DNA from: Alphaproteobacteria bacterium
GTDB taxonomy: Bacteria > Pseudomonadota > Gammaproteobacteria > Burkholderiales > Burkholderiaceae_C
Length of the DNA: 64,000 bases
Direction of reading: 5' to 3'
Assembly (NCBI GenBank): GCA_030054175.1
Contig: JASGCM010000002.1
Location: forward strand, 124,001-188,000
Shown in pieces: positions 24,788 through 34,168 of the stretch. The position numbers were made by a program, and so were the translations under genes. A model generated the notes under the pieces. The model was not told the origin of the DNA and searched no databases. It saw only the letters and a program-made list of their open reading frames with translations. How positions within the stretch are numbered: the first letter of the stretch is position 1; each line of letters begins with the position of its first letter.

Positions 24788-25303
24788 TCAACGGTAGTTG
24801 AATTCAACGCGGCGGTTCTTGGACCAGGCCGTTTCATTGCTGCCCATCACGGCGGGCTTTTCCTTGCCAAAGCTCACGGCCTCGATCTGGTTGTCGGGCA
24901 CGCCCAACAGGTTCAGGGCCTTGCGCACGGCTTCGGCACGCTTTTGACCCAGCGCCAGGTTGTACTCGCGACCGCCCTGCTCGTCCGTGTGGCCTTCCAG
25001 GGAAGCGCGGCGCTTGTTGTCAGCGCGCAGATGACGGGCATGGGCCTCGATCACGGACTGGGCTTCGGCCTTGATCACGAAACTGTCAAAGTCAAAATAA
25101 ACCACCTTCGACACACCAGCGGAACCGGGATCGATGCCCTTGGACTGGATGGTGCTGACCGGAGCCACTGCCGACTGAGCCTGGGCGCTTTGAGTGACCG
25201 CAGCGCCGGCCTTGTCCTCGACGGGCACATCATCCAGTTTCACGCCAGAGGCGCAAGCAGCCAGTAGCAAGGTCAGGCCCAAAGAGAGCAGGAGTTTTTT
25301 CAT
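24788..25303 (-). CDS. pal: Peptidoglycan-associated lipoprotein
   Basis: Outer-membrane lipoprotein that binds peptidoglycan and TolB. The 171-residue protein has a lipoprotein signal with lipobox LLAAC (Cys17), a low-complexity linker, and an OmpA-like domain with VYFDFDSF, LEGHTDEQG and the NRRVEF ending typical of Pal. It lies 23 bases after tolB with AAGGTCC upstream of the start as ribosome-binding site. Confidence 0.97.
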   Translation of the reverse strand: MKKLLLSLGLTLLLAACASGVKLDDVPVEDKAGAAVTQSAQAQSAVAPVSTIQSKGIDPGSAGVSKVVYFDFDSFVIKAEAQSVIEAHARHLRADNKRRASLEGHTDEQGGREYNLALGQKRAEAVRKALNLLGVPDNQIEAVSFGKEKPAVMGSNETAWSKNRRVEFNYR

Positions 25304-25326
25304 TTGTAAGGTCCTCTGTCAAAAAA

Positions 25327-26595
25327 TCATGGGTGAAACGGACCCCAATGGGGTTCGCGGATGTCTCCACTTTGGCCAGCCAAGCGTGCCGTGATCTTGC
25401 CATCGAGTGTGGTGGTCATCAGGGCTTCACGGCCTTGGATTTGGGTCGCGAAGACCAACAAACGGCTGTTGGGCGCAAAACTGGGGCGCTCGTCAAACCC
25501 GGTCTCTGTGACGGTTGAGACCTTCTCGGTTTGCAAATCCATCAAATGCAATTTGAACTGCCCGCCCACACGAGAGATGTAAGCCAGCCAACGACCATCT
25601 GGGCTGACATTCGGTGAGATATTGTAGTTGCCGCTGAACGTCACCCTTTGCACTGGGCCGCCACGGGCCGGAGTGCGGTAGATTTGGGGCGAGCCACCCC
25701 GATCGCTGACAAAATAAATCGCCGAACCGTCTGGGGAGAACGCCGGTTCGGTGTCGATGCCAGTGGATTGAGTCAAGCGCTGTGGTTCGCCCCCGGCGGC
25801 GGGAATCAGGTAAATCTGCGATCCGCCTTCGCGACTGAGTGTGACCGCCACGCTGCGGCCATCGGGAGCCCAAGTCGGGGCACTGTTGGATCCCCTGAAA
25901 TTGGCCAAAACACGACGTTTGCCCGAGGCGATGTCGTGCACGTAAACCACAGGCTTGCGGGTTTCAAAGGACACGTAGGCCAACTCGCGACCGTTGGGCG
26001 ACCAACTGGGGGAAATGATGGGCTCAGGGCTGTTGAGGGCAGACTGGGCGTTTTCGCCATCGGAGTCGGCGACCCACAAATTGAATTGTGTCCCGCGCTT
26101 GGTGACATAGGCCAATCGAGTCGAAAAGACCCCCTTTTCTCCGGTCAATCGCTCGTAGATCTGGTCGGCGATTCGGTGAGCGGACAAACGCAAATCAGCG
26201 GCCACGACCACAAAACTGGCACCGCCCAAATCTTGCGACTTGACCGCATCCCACAGGCGATAGCGCACATCGAAACGTCCATCGGCCAAACGGGTCACAC
26301 TGCCAGTGGCCAGCACGTCGCCACCTCTGGCGCGGATGGAGGACAGATCGGGCCGCGAATTTTCATCGAGGACATCAGACAATCCGATGCCTCGAAACAA
26401 ACCACTGCGCTCCAAATCGGCTTTGACAATGGCGGAGATCTGTTGCGGAGCTTGAGCCTCTTGCTTGAAAGAAGAAAGGGCGATGGGGATTTGCTGCATG
26501 CCCACCCCAGAGACATCGACACGAAACTGTGCCGAGGCACCGAAAGCCGCCAGACTGGCCGCAGCGGCCAGGGAAAGACGTCGAGTCAGATTCAT
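25327..26595 (-). CDS. tolB: Tol-Pal system protein TolB
   Basis: Periplasmic beta-propeller that links TolA and Pal. From ATG 26595 the precursor has 422 residues: a signal peptide ending at GASA, an N-terminal alpha/beta domain and a six-blade propeller with repeated WSPNGRELAY/WAPDGRSVAV/FSPDGSAIYF-type motifs. An ATG 11 codons upstream is in frame but the later ATG has the proper signal peptide. TAGAAT around 26630-26635 could be its -10. tolQ, tolR and tolA are not upstream as usual; a divergent glycosyltransferase is. Confidence 0.96.
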   Translation of the reverse strand: MNLTRRLSLAAAASLAAFGASAQFRVDVSGVGMQQIPIALSSFKQEAQAPQQISAIVKADLERSGLFRGIGLSDVLDENSRPDLSSIRARGGDVLATGSVTRLADGRFDVRYRLWDAVKSQDLGGASFVVVAADLRLSAHRIADQIYERLTGEKGVFSTRLAYVTKRGTQFNLWVADSDGENAQSALNSPEPIISPSWSPNGRELAYVSFETRKPVVYVHDIASGKRRVLANFRGSNSAPTWAPDGRSVAVTLSREGGSQIYLIPAAGGEPQRLTQSTGIDTEPAFSPDGSAIYFVSDRGGSPQIYRTPARGGPVQRVTFSGNYNISPNVSPDGRWLAYISRVGGQFKLHLMDLQTEKVSTVTETGFDERPSFAPNSRLLVFATQIQGREALMTTTLDGKITARLAGQSGDIREPHWGPFHP

Positions 26596-26693
26596 GGAAG
26601 GCGTGTTTCCATCGTTGAGATGGCGCACATTCTAAAAGCAAAGCTGCAGGAAAACCCCTTATTGAGCCGAAAGGTCAGTAAAATCATGTTCAT

Positions 26694-27458
26694 ATGGCCA
26701 CCCTCAGCGTCATCATCGTCGCCAAAAATGAAGCACACAACATCGTCGAATGCGTCAAATCGTGTTCATTTGCCGATGAAATCCTGGTTTTGGACTCGGG
26801 CAGCACCGACGGCACGCCGGAACTGGCCTGGCAGGCCGGAGCGAGGGTGATCGAGACCGACTGGCCGGGCTACGGTCCACAGCAACAACGGGGCATATTG
26901 GCGGCTCAATCTGATTGGGTCTTGTCACTCGATGCAGATGAGCGCATCAGTGCGGAATTGCAAACCGAGATGCTGGAGGCAATCACTGCCCCCAATGTCG
27001 ATGGTTATCGCTTGCCCAGATTGTCCACATTTTGCGGCCAATTCATCCACCACAGTGGTTGGCGCCCTGACTACACCCTGCGTTTGGTGAAAAGACACTT
27101 GGCCGGCTTCACCGATCATTTTTTGCATGCGCACATGACCGTGTCGGGGACCAAGGCAAACTTGAAACACCCCATCATCCATTACAGCTACCGCGATTTG
27201 CGTGATGTTTTAGACAAATTAGACCGGTACTCCAGCGGCAATGCGAGAGACATGGTCGCCCGGGGACTCCCTGCCAAAGGATTGGGCACAGCGATCTCAC
27301 ATGCTTTGTGGTCGTTTTTCAGGACCTATGTTTTGCGAGTCGGCTTTCTGGATGGGGCTGCAGGCTTGAAGTTGGCCATCTACAACGCCGAGTACACTTA
27401 TTACAAGTATCTGAAAATGAGGGAGTTGCTAGAGCAACAACCGGCAAATCCATCATGA
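26694..27458 (+). CDS. WaaE/KdtX-like family 2 glycosyltransferase
   Basis: A 254-residue GT-A fold enzyme with VIIVAKNEAHNI at the N-terminus, DSGSTDGT, and a DxD-like SLDADER (Asp80, Asp82) for metal and sugar-nucleotide binding. It most resembles the LPS inner-core beta-1,4-glucosyltransferase WaaE/KdtX, but acceptor and donor cannot be read from sequence. It opens the envelope cluster and overlaps msbA by ATGA. A TAAAAT ends 9 bases before the ATG. Confidence 0.82.
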   Translation: MATLSVIIVAKNEAHNIVECVKSCSFADEILVLDSGSTDGTPELAWQAGARVIETDWPGYGPQQQRGILAAQSDWVLSLDADERISAELQTEMLEAITAPNVDGYRLPRLSTFCGQFIHHSGWRPDYTLRLVKRHLAGFTDHFLHAHMTVSGTKANLKHPIIHYSYRDLRDVLDKLDRYSSGNARDMVARGLPAKGLGTAISHALWSFFRTYVLRVGFLDGAAGLKLAIYNAEYTYYKYLKMRELLEQQPANPS

Positions 27459-29224
27459 CTCAACCAGCCGCAGCGAGCAAAGACCCCGCAGTAGACCCGC
27501 TCATCCCCAGGTTACTCAGGTGCTGGCAGCACTTTAAAACACCTTACCACTGTTGGCTGTTGGCTGTTATGGGGGTGCTCGTGGTCTCCGTCTCAGAGCC
27601 CCTGATACCTGCCCTGCTCAAGCCTCTGCTGGATCGGGGCTTCAACGGTGATGGCATTCGAATCTGGATGGTCCCGGTGGCGTTGGTCGGGGTATTTGGA
27701 ATGCGCGGCGTGGGCTCCTTCTTGGCACAATATGCCTTGGCCAAAATTGCCAACTTAGGCGTCATCCGTTTGCGCCGTCAACTGTTCGACAAAATTCAAA
27801 CCTGTCAACCTGCTTTGTTCAGAACAGAAAACACCAGCTCCATCAACAACACCATCATCCACGAAGTTCATAATGGATCTACGGTGCTGGTCAACACCCT
27901 CATGACCTTGGGTCGTGACACGCTGAGTCTGATCGCCCTGCTCGCTTATCTGCTCTACCTCAATTGGCAGCTCATCGCCGTGGTACTGGCCCTCTTTCCG
28001 GTGATTTTTTGGGTCGTCCGAGTGACCAGTCGACGACTCAATCGAATCAATCGCGAAAGTCTCCTGGAGGCTGATCAATTGGCTTACACGCTGGAAGAAA
28101 ATGTTCTGGCCCATCGCGAGATACGACTTCAAGGCGCACAAAGGGAGCAAAGCGAGCGGTTTGCTGCCCAATCGCAGCGGTTCATGCGTCTGGTCATGAA
28201 AAGCATGGTCTCGGCCGCCTTGGTCACCCCTGTAACACAGCTGCTGACGTCTTTGGGCCTTTCGGCTGTCATCAGTTTCGCACTGCTACAAAACGCTTTG
28301 CACGGGACCTCTATTGGCAGCTTTGCTTCCTTTATCACCGGCATGCTGATGTTGATTGCCCCCATCAAGCACTTGTCTGAAATCACTGGACCGCTCAACA
28401 GAGGCCTGATCTCACTTGAGCGGGCATTCCGTTTCGTCGAAGAACACCCCGATGAAACCTCAGGCGAATACGATCCAGGTCGGGTGGTGGGAAGGGTCAC
28501 TTTTGACAATGTCACCGTCAAATACCCCGATCGGGATGCGCAAGCCGTGCGACAGATCCATTTCGAATTGCCACCCGGTCAAGTGTGGGCATTGGTCGGC
28601 GCATCCGGTGCCGGCAAAACCACACTGGTCAATTTGTTGCCACGGTGGATAGAGTGCTCTTCGGGCCGGGTACTGATCGACGGCGTCCCGATTCAAGACT
28701 ACAGCTTGCCTGCACTGCGACGACAAATTGCCATGGTGAGTCAAAATGTAGTGATTCTGAATGACACGCTGCTCCATAACGTGTGCCTGGGCCAAGCCCA
28801 TGACGAAAATCGAGCCATGGATTGTTTAAGAGCCGCCAATTTAGGCGCCTGGCTTGATGAGTTGCCACAAGGCATCCGAACCGCAGTCGGTCATAACGCA
28901 TCACAATTGTCCGGGGGACAACGACAACGACTGGCCATCGCCCGGGCGCTCTACAAAAATGCGCCCATCCTCATTCTCGATGAAGCCACATCGGCCTTGG
29001 ACAATGAGTCTGAACGACTGGTTCAAGAAGCATTGTTCAAGCTCAGCCAGAATAGAACCACGCTTGTCATAGCACATCGGCTCACCACCATTGAACGGGC
29101 CGATCACATCGTGGTGCTCCAAGAGGGTGAGGTGGTCGAAATGGGAACCCATGCTCAACTCTTGGAGAAGCGCAGTGTGTATTGGAAATTGGTTAATAGC
29201 GGCTTGAGCAGCCACTCCGCATGA
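27455..29224 (+). CDS. msbA: MsbA-like lipid A/polysaccharide ABC exporter
   Basis: Half-transporter with fused membrane and ATPase domains, expected to flip lipid A-core (or a related lipid-linked glycan) across the inner membrane. From ATG 27455 it has 589 residues: six membrane helices (about 30-320), then Walker A GASGAGKTT near 382, signature LSGGQRQRL near 486, Walker B ILILDEATSALD near 507 and the H-loop IAHRLTT. It is coupled to the genes on both sides by ATGA overlaps. MsbA is the best match by length and neighbours; a paralogue for another lipid-linked sugar is possible. Confidence 0.88.
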   Translation: MTQPAAASKDPAVDPLIPRLLRCWQHFKTPYHCWLLAVMGVLVVSVSEPLIPALLKPLLDRGFNGDGIRIWMVPVALVGVFGMRGVGSFLAQYALAKIANLGVIRLRRQLFDKIQTCQPALFRTENTSSINNTIIHEVHNGSTVLVNTLMTLGRDTLSLIALLAYLLYLNWQLIAVVLALFPVIFWVVRVTSRRLNRINRESLLEADQLAYTLEENVLAHREIRLQGAQREQSERFAAQSQRFMRLVMKSMVSAALVTPVTQLLTSLGLSAVISFALLQNALHGTSIGSFASFITGMLMLIAPIKHLSEITGPLNRGLISLERAFRFVEEHPDETSGEYDPGRVVGRVTFDNVTVKYPDRDAQAVRQIHFELPPGQVWALVGASGAGKTTLVNLLPRWIECSSGRVLIDGVPIQDYSLPALRRQIAMVSQNVVILNDTLLHNVCLGQAHDENRAMDCLRAANLGAWLDELPQGIRTAVGHNASQLSGGQRQRLAIARALYKNAPILILDEATSALDNESERLVQEALFKLSQNRTTLVIAHRLTTIERADHIVVLQEGEVVEMGTHAQLLEKRSVYWKLVNSGLSSHSA

Positions 29225-30240
29225 CTCAACAACGAGCCGCTGGCATGACCCATCAGTTTTTCAACCCGCCACAGGTCAGTGTGATCTGCCTGACTTACAA
29301 CCAAGAGTCCTTGGTAGAGCAGGCCTTTGCGGGGCTCATGGCCCAGGACTATCCAAACTTCGAGGTGATCTTCAGCGACGATGGGTCAACTGACAGAACC
29401 TTCGAGATATTGTGCGCATTGGCTCAGCAAGCGCCTGCTCATGTCAAAGTTCTTCTGCACCGCAACAACCCCAATTTAGGCCTCGTGCCGAACTATTGCC
29501 AAGCGTTCTCGCTGACACAAGGTGAATTGATTTTCAGCGCTGCGGGAGATGACATTTCAGAGCCTGACAGGATCAGCTCTTGTGTGCGTGAGTGGATCCG
29601 GCATGGGCGGCAACATGATTTGATCGCCACCGACTTCATCGATATGGATTTCGATGGAACACCCCTGGGTCTAAAACCCATCGACAACCTACAGGATTGG
29701 GATATCAATCGATGGCTGTTAGAACGACCTTATCACGCAGGTGCAAGTCACATGGTCACGCGCCGATTGCTGGAGCTTCGCCCCATCAACAAAGATACAC
29801 AACTTGAGGATCAGGCCTTGTTATTTCGGGCTTTGCTCATGGGCCGTGCTCTGAGGATATCCTCACCTTTGGTTCGGCATCGACGCGGAGGCATCTCGGC
29901 GCAGATAGGGCCCCAAGATTTTGAAACCAAAATTCTGGCCCTGCTGAAATCTGCACAACGCAGCATGGGCGATTACCGTCAATACAAGGACGACGCCTTG
30001 CACACGGCGCAACATGATCAAGTCCTTCGTCTGATCGATCAGGAGATGCGCACCAGAGAATACATCCTGGCCATTCTGTCCTCGAAGACCACCAATGAAC
30101 GTTGGCATTTGTTAAAGGTCTATCGCGACATTTCCATACGCAAGCGTCTGCGGTTCTTCCTGCTGATGGTTATGAAACCATGTTTTCAATGGGTCTTCCT
30201 ATTGAAAATCAAACTTCACTCTGCTCGACGGCACACCTGA
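29221..30240 (+). CDS. Family 2 glycosyltransferase
   Basis: A 339-residue GT-A protein with VSVICLTYNQESLVEQA, FSDDGSTDRT and SAAGDDISEP as the sugar-nucleotide and metal-binding segments. The C-terminus is basic with a hydrophobic stretch (RFFLLMVMKP) that may attach it to the inner membrane. Donor and acceptor are unknown. It overlaps msbA by ATGA and precedes the amino-sugar genes, so it may add one of the residues of the surface glycan. Confidence 0.85.
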   Translation: MTQQRAAGMTHQFFNPPQVSVICLTYNQESLVEQAFAGLMAQDYPNFEVIFSDDGSTDRTFEILCALAQQAPAHVKVLLHRNNPNLGLVPNYCQAFSLTQGELIFSAAGDDISEPDRISSCVREWIRHGRQHDLIATDFIDMDFDGTPLGLKPIDNLQDWDINRWLLERPYHAGASHMVTRRLLELRPINKDTQLEDQALLFRALLMGRALRISSPLVRHRRGGISAQIGPQDFETKILALLKSAQRSMGDYRQYKDDALHTAQHDQVLRLIDQEMRTREYILAILSSKTTNERWHLLKVYRDISIRKRLRFFLLMVMKPCFQWVFLLKIKLHSARRHT

Positions 30241-30248
30241 ACATCCAC

Positions 30249-31100
30249 ATGAATTCACAGCCCCCCATCCACCCATTGAGCGATGTCCGCACTTTGGCAA
30301 TCGGCAACAACTCGCACATTGAGTCCTTTACAGTCATTGAGTCGACTGTTCGAATTGGGCAACAATGTCGAATTGGTTGCCAAGTTCACATCGATGAAAA
30401 AGTTGTGATTGCAGACCAAGTTCACATCGGCCATGGTGTTCAGATTGGCCGAGGAGTTCATATGGGGCCAGGGGTCAAAGTGGGAGTCCACGCGACCATT
30501 CTTGACGGTCTGGTTGTTGCTGCCGGCTCTGTGATCGAGCCAGGATCTGTCGTCACCCACCATGTGCCCCTCAATGCGATTGTCTCCGGACATCCTGCAG
30601 TCATCATCGGATATACCGGCACCACCACCACGCTGGCCAGCCCTGTACCCAACGTCTCAGCCTCGGGTAACACGGACCTTGGGGTGGGTGGATGTCATCT
30701 TTATCACCTGCCACTCATTCCGGACTTGCGCGGTGATTTATCCGTCGTTGAATTTGGCAAAACCCTCCCCTTTCAGCCCAAGCGCTGTTTTTGGGTCTTC
30801 AATGTACCCAGCCGCGAAGTCCGTGGTGAGCATGCGCATCGGACACTGCATCAGTATTTGCTTTGCTTGCGCGGTTCCATTCACGTGGTCATTGACGATG
30901 GCAAACACAGGGCAGAGGTGGCTCTCGATCACCCCAATTTAGGGCTGCACATCCCCCCTCTTGTCTGGGGCATTCAATACAAATATTCGCCAGATGCCGT
31001 ATTGCTGGTTCTGGCCTCAGATGTCTATGACTCCAATGAATACATCCGAGACTATGCCGAGTTCATCGAACTGGCTTCAAGGAAAGGCAGCACAAAGTGA
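30249..31100 (+). CDS. Bifunctional WxcM-like protein: hexapeptide acyltransferase plus dTDP-sugar 3,4-ketoisomerase (FdtA/QdtA type)
   Basis: From ATG 30249 the 283-residue protein has two domains. Residues 15-125 form a short left-handed beta-helix (repeats such as [15 protein letters not shown]) ending [14 protein letters not shown], as in sugar N-acetyltransferases. Residues 150-275 are a cupin of the FdtA/QdtA/WxcM family with [17 protein letters not shown] (His195, His197) and YIRDYAEF. Such enzymes convert dTDP-4-keto-6-deoxyglucose to the 3-keto sugar and later acetylate the 3-amine. The next gene is the matching aminotransferase. The acyltransferase half lacks the usual TNDxxPR-type loop. 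rmlA and rmlB are not in this window. Confidence 0.85.
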   Translation: MNSQPPIHPLSDVRTLAIGNNSHIESFTVIESTVRIGQQCRIGCQVHIDEKVVIADQVHIGHGVQIGRGVHMGPGVKVGVHATILDGLVVAAGSVIEPGSVVTHHVPLNAIVSGHPAVIIGYTGTTTTLASPVPNVSASGNTDLGVGGCHLYHLPLIPDLRGDLSVVEFGKTLPFQPKRCFWVFNVPSREVRGEHAHRTLHQYLLCLRGSIHVVIDDGKHRAEVALDHPNLGLHIPPLVWGIQYKYSPDAVLLVLASDVYDSNEYIRDYAEFIELASRKGSTK

Positions 31101-32203
31101 TTCCATTTCTTGACCTCAAGAACATCAACCTCAGACACCGTGAAGTATTTCACGCCGCTTTAGATCAGGTTCTGGATTCAGGCTGGCTGATCTTAGGCGA
31201 GCAAACCCGCCTTTTTGAAAATGAGTTCGCTCAGTATTGCGGCGCCAAGGAATGCGTAGGGGTAGCCAATGGACTTGAGGCCTTGCACTTGGTCCTGCGG
31301 GCCTGGGACATAGGCCCTGGGGATGAAGTGGTGGTACCGACCAACACTTATATCGCCACCTGGTTGGCCGTGACCCAAACCGGTGCCAACATTGTCCCGG
31401 TAGAGCCTGACTTGGCCACCTACAACCTGGATCCTAAGCGGCTGGCAAAAGCCATCACACCACGGACCAAAGCCGTGATTCCAGTACATCTTTACGGTCA
31501 GACTGCGCAGATGGATGCCATCATGGAATTGGCCCAGCACCATGGGTTCAAGGTATTGGAAGATGCGGCACAAGCGCATGGCGCCACTCTTTTGGATCGC
31601 AAGGCGGGCCATTGGGGCCATGCCGCCGCTTTCAGTTTTTATCCAGGAAAAAATCTGGGGGCCTTGGGCGATGCTGGTGCCGTGACCACTGACGATCCCG
31701 AATTGGCCCAACGATTGCGTGCGCTCAGGAACTATGGCTCCGTGCTGAAATATCAAAACCAAGAGATCGGCTTCAACTCAAGACTGGATGAATTACAAAG
31801 TGCTTTTCTGCGGGCGAAATTGCCTCAATTGGATTCGGATAATCAACACCGTCAACGAATTGCCGACCTCTATTTGGAACGGCTCAAACACGTGCCAGGC
31901 TTGGCATTGCCCCTGATCGCTTTGGGTCATCGCCATGCCTGGCATCTGTTTGTTGTCAGACACGCTCAGCGAGACCTGCTACAAAAAAAGCTGCAAGAGC
32001 GAGGCATTGGCACTCTCATCCACTACCCGATCGCGCCCCACTTACAACAAGCCTATCAGCATCTCCGAATGCGAGAAGGCAGTTACCCCATCAGTGAAAA
32101 AATTCACTCCGAGATATTGAGTTTGCCCATCGGACCCACGCTGAACTTGAATGATGCCGAATCCGTTGCCGACACCCTGGTTCATGCCTGTGCTGAACTC
32201 TGA
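31097..32203 (+). CDS. DegT/DnrJ/EryC1 sugar aminotransferase (FdtB/QdtB type)
   Basis: PLP-dependent aminotransferase of nucleotide sugars, 368 residues, with Asp156 (EDAAQAHGA) and the PLP lysine Lys185 ([12 protein letters not shown]). After the ketoisomerase it should aminate the 3-keto sugar to a dTDP-3-amino-3,6-dideoxyhexose. The start is GTG 31097, overlapping the previous stop as GTGA. Assignment to the Fuc3N or Qui3N route depends on the isomerase's stereochemistry, which is not readable here. Confidence 0.9.
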   Translation: MIPFLDLKNINLRHREVFHAALDQVLDSGWLILGEQTRLFENEFAQYCGAKECVGVANGLEALHLVLRAWDIGPGDEVVVPTNTYIATWLAVTQTGANIVPVEPDLATYNLDPKRLAKAITPRTKAVIPVHLYGQTAQMDAIMELAQHHGFKVLEDAAQAHGATLLDRKAGHWGHAAAFSFYPGKNLGALGDAGAVTTDDPELAQRLRALRNYGSVLKYQNQEIGFNSRLDELQSAFLRAKLPQLDSDNQHRQRIADLYLERLKHVPGLALPLIALGHRHAWHLFVVRHAQRDLLQKKLQERGIGTLIHYPIAPHLQQAYQHLRMREGSYPISEKIHSEILSLPIGPTLNLNDAESVADTLVHACAEL

Positions 32204-32227
32204 TTAACCGCTTCAATACCTCCAAAG

Positions 32228-34168
32228 ATGTCACAGACCGCAATCACTTATCGGCCAGATATCGACTGGTTGCGCGGATTTGCGGTGCTGTCAGTTCTTT
32301 TCTTTCATGCCTTTCCCGCATGGATTCCAGGCGGTTATTCGGGCGTTGATGTTTTTTTTGTCATATCTGGTTTTTTAATTTCCACAATCATCAAGCAGGA
32401 AGTTGAGGAAAATAATTTCACACTTCGATCGTTTTATGCGAGACGAATCAGACGAATTTTTCCAGCTTTGATTTTGGTCATGGCGGCAACACTTGGAGCG
32501 GGTTGGTTGCTGTTGCTCGACGATGAGTACAAGAAATTAGGCAATCACGCCATGCGTGCCAGCGTTTTTCTTTCCAACTTCACCCTTTGGAAGGAGGCCG
32601 GATATTTCGACGAAGCATCAGAGCTAAAACCACTGCTTCATTTATGGTCCTTGGCCATAGAAGAGCAGTTCTACATCATCTGGCCACTGATGATGAACGG
32701 TTTATTCAAATTGGGGGCCAAGGGAGGCGTCACCCTTGGACTTTTGACTTTGGCTTCCTTTGGATGGAACCTGTATATCAGCCCCATTGATTCCACGCAT
32801 GTTTATTATTCGCCCTTGACTCGCTTTTGGGAGTTGATGGCAGGCGCTTTCCTGGCCTGGCATTGGGCATGGATTCAGTCAAGAATCAACGCCACAACCC
32901 AAGAGTGGCTGGGTTTATGCGGGCTTCTGATCTTGTTTACTGGCTTATGGTTTTTGGGACATGCCTCAGGTTTTCCCGGAGCCTGGGCTCTTGCACCTGT
33001 TTTGGGTGCCATGGCCCTGATTGCCTCAGCAGGACAACTGAAGTGGATCGGAACCTTGCCTGCTTTTCGTCTATTTCTTTGGTTTGGCGCCATCAGCTAC
33101 CCCTTGTATTTGTGGCATTGGCCGATTCTTTCATTCATTCGAATCCTCGAAGGAACTGATCATTCAATTTCGATCCGGCTGTCTGGAGTAGTTGCATCGA
33201 TCCTCCTGGCCGCATTCACGGCAAGATGGATTGAGCCGTATTTCAGGCATGGCCCTATCAATAGCAGGAAAATCATCCTCCTCACGTTTTTGATGACACT
33301 TCTGCTATTCAGTGGCTATCTGATCAATAAGAGAGACGGAAACTTTGATCGACTCCCGCAAAAGCCCCATCTCATTCTTCATCAGGGAAGTGTTGGGCAA
33401 TCGGGGTTTTTTGCTGAAATTAGAGCGCATTACCACGAATGCTCCAACCAACGAATCCGCAACGATTCAGGATATTTTGAAGGCATGAGCAGATGCTATG
33501 AGTCCAAATCCGGTCAACCTTCCAGGATTTTGCTTCTAGGTGATAGTCATGCTGAGCATTTGTTCCCTGGTTTTGCAAAACTCTTGCCAGATGAGAACAT
33601 CTCTTTTTATGGCAAATTGGGTTTACCGACTTTGAGTAATCCAAACTATAAAATCGTGTTTGAAGAGTTGAAAAAATCAAATCAATTCGAACAAATCATC
33701 ATATCTTCACATTGGCATGCTGAATTCAACAGAAAAAATCCTGAAATAGTCAAAGAAAATTTATCTGGAACATTAGATTTTCTTTTATCCGAAGGCAAAA
33801 AAATCATCATCCTCGATGATGTGCATGACTTTGAATTCGGTCCAACAGAATGTAAATATCAGCGTCCATTGAGCAGCAAATCAAGGTGTGATGTGGCCAT
33901 ATCGAAATACCGCGAACAAAGAAGCAAGTACATGCATCATTTGCAAAGCCTTGCCTCTGAACATCATGGGTTGTCTTTGGTGAGCGTGGCGGACGCTCTG
34001 TGCAGTCAAACGCGATGCTCGATGTTGCACGCGGATACGATTGCATACAGGGATATTCATCACCTGAATGAAACGGGCTCCTTGGTCGTCGCCAATCATG
34101 CGATCAAGCAGTTTTTTGAAAATCGAATTTGGACCAGATCGGAAGTCAGGTATGAGCCACCATATTGA
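32228..34168 (+). CDS. OafA/YrhL-type O-acyltransferase with C-terminal SGNH domain
   Basis: A 646-residue integral membrane acyltransferase expected to O-acetylate the O-polysaccharide. Residues 1-350 form the acyltransferase-3 domain with about ten helices, starting RPDIDWLRGFAVLSVLFFHAF (the family DxLRG motif), then GVDVFFVISGFLIS and RRIRRIFP. Residues about 375-640 are a periplasmic SGNH hydrolase-like domain with LLGDSHAEH (Asp439, Ser440, His441) and a C-terminal DIHHLN. Base composition falls sharply in the second half; 33660-33790 is very AT-rich, a sign of transfer. It overlaps the next gene by 17 bases. Confidence 0.9.
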   Translation: MSQTAITYRPDIDWLRGFAVLSVLFFHAFPAWIPGGYSGVDVFFVISGFLISTIIKQEVEENNFTLRSFYARRIRRIFPALILVMAATLGAGWLLLLDDEYKKLGNHAMRASVFLSNFTLWKEAGYFDEASELKPLLHLWSLAIEEQFYIIWPLMMNGLFKLGAKGGVTLGLLTLASFGWNLYISPIDSTHVYYSPLTRFWELMAGAFLAWHWAWIQSRINATTQEWLGLCGLLILFTGLWFLGHASGFPGAWALAPVLGAMALIASAGQLKWIGTLPAFRLFLWFGAISYPLYLWHWPILSFIRILEGTDHSISIRLSGVVASILLAAFTARWIEPYFRHGPINSRKIILLTFLMTLLLFSGYLINKRDGNFDRLPQKPHLILHQGSVGQSGFFAEIRAHYHECSNQRIRNDSGYFEGMSRCYESKSGQPSRILLLGDSHAEHLFPGFAKLLPDENISFYGKLGLPTLSNPNYKIVFEELKKSNQFEQIIISSHWHAEFNRKNPEIVKENLSGTLDFLLSEGKKIIILDDVHDFEFGPTECKYQRPLSSKSRCDVAISKYREQRSKYMHHLQSLASEHHGLSLVSVADALCSQTRCSMLHADTIAYRDIHHLNETGSLVVANHAIKQFFENRIWTRSEVRYEPPY

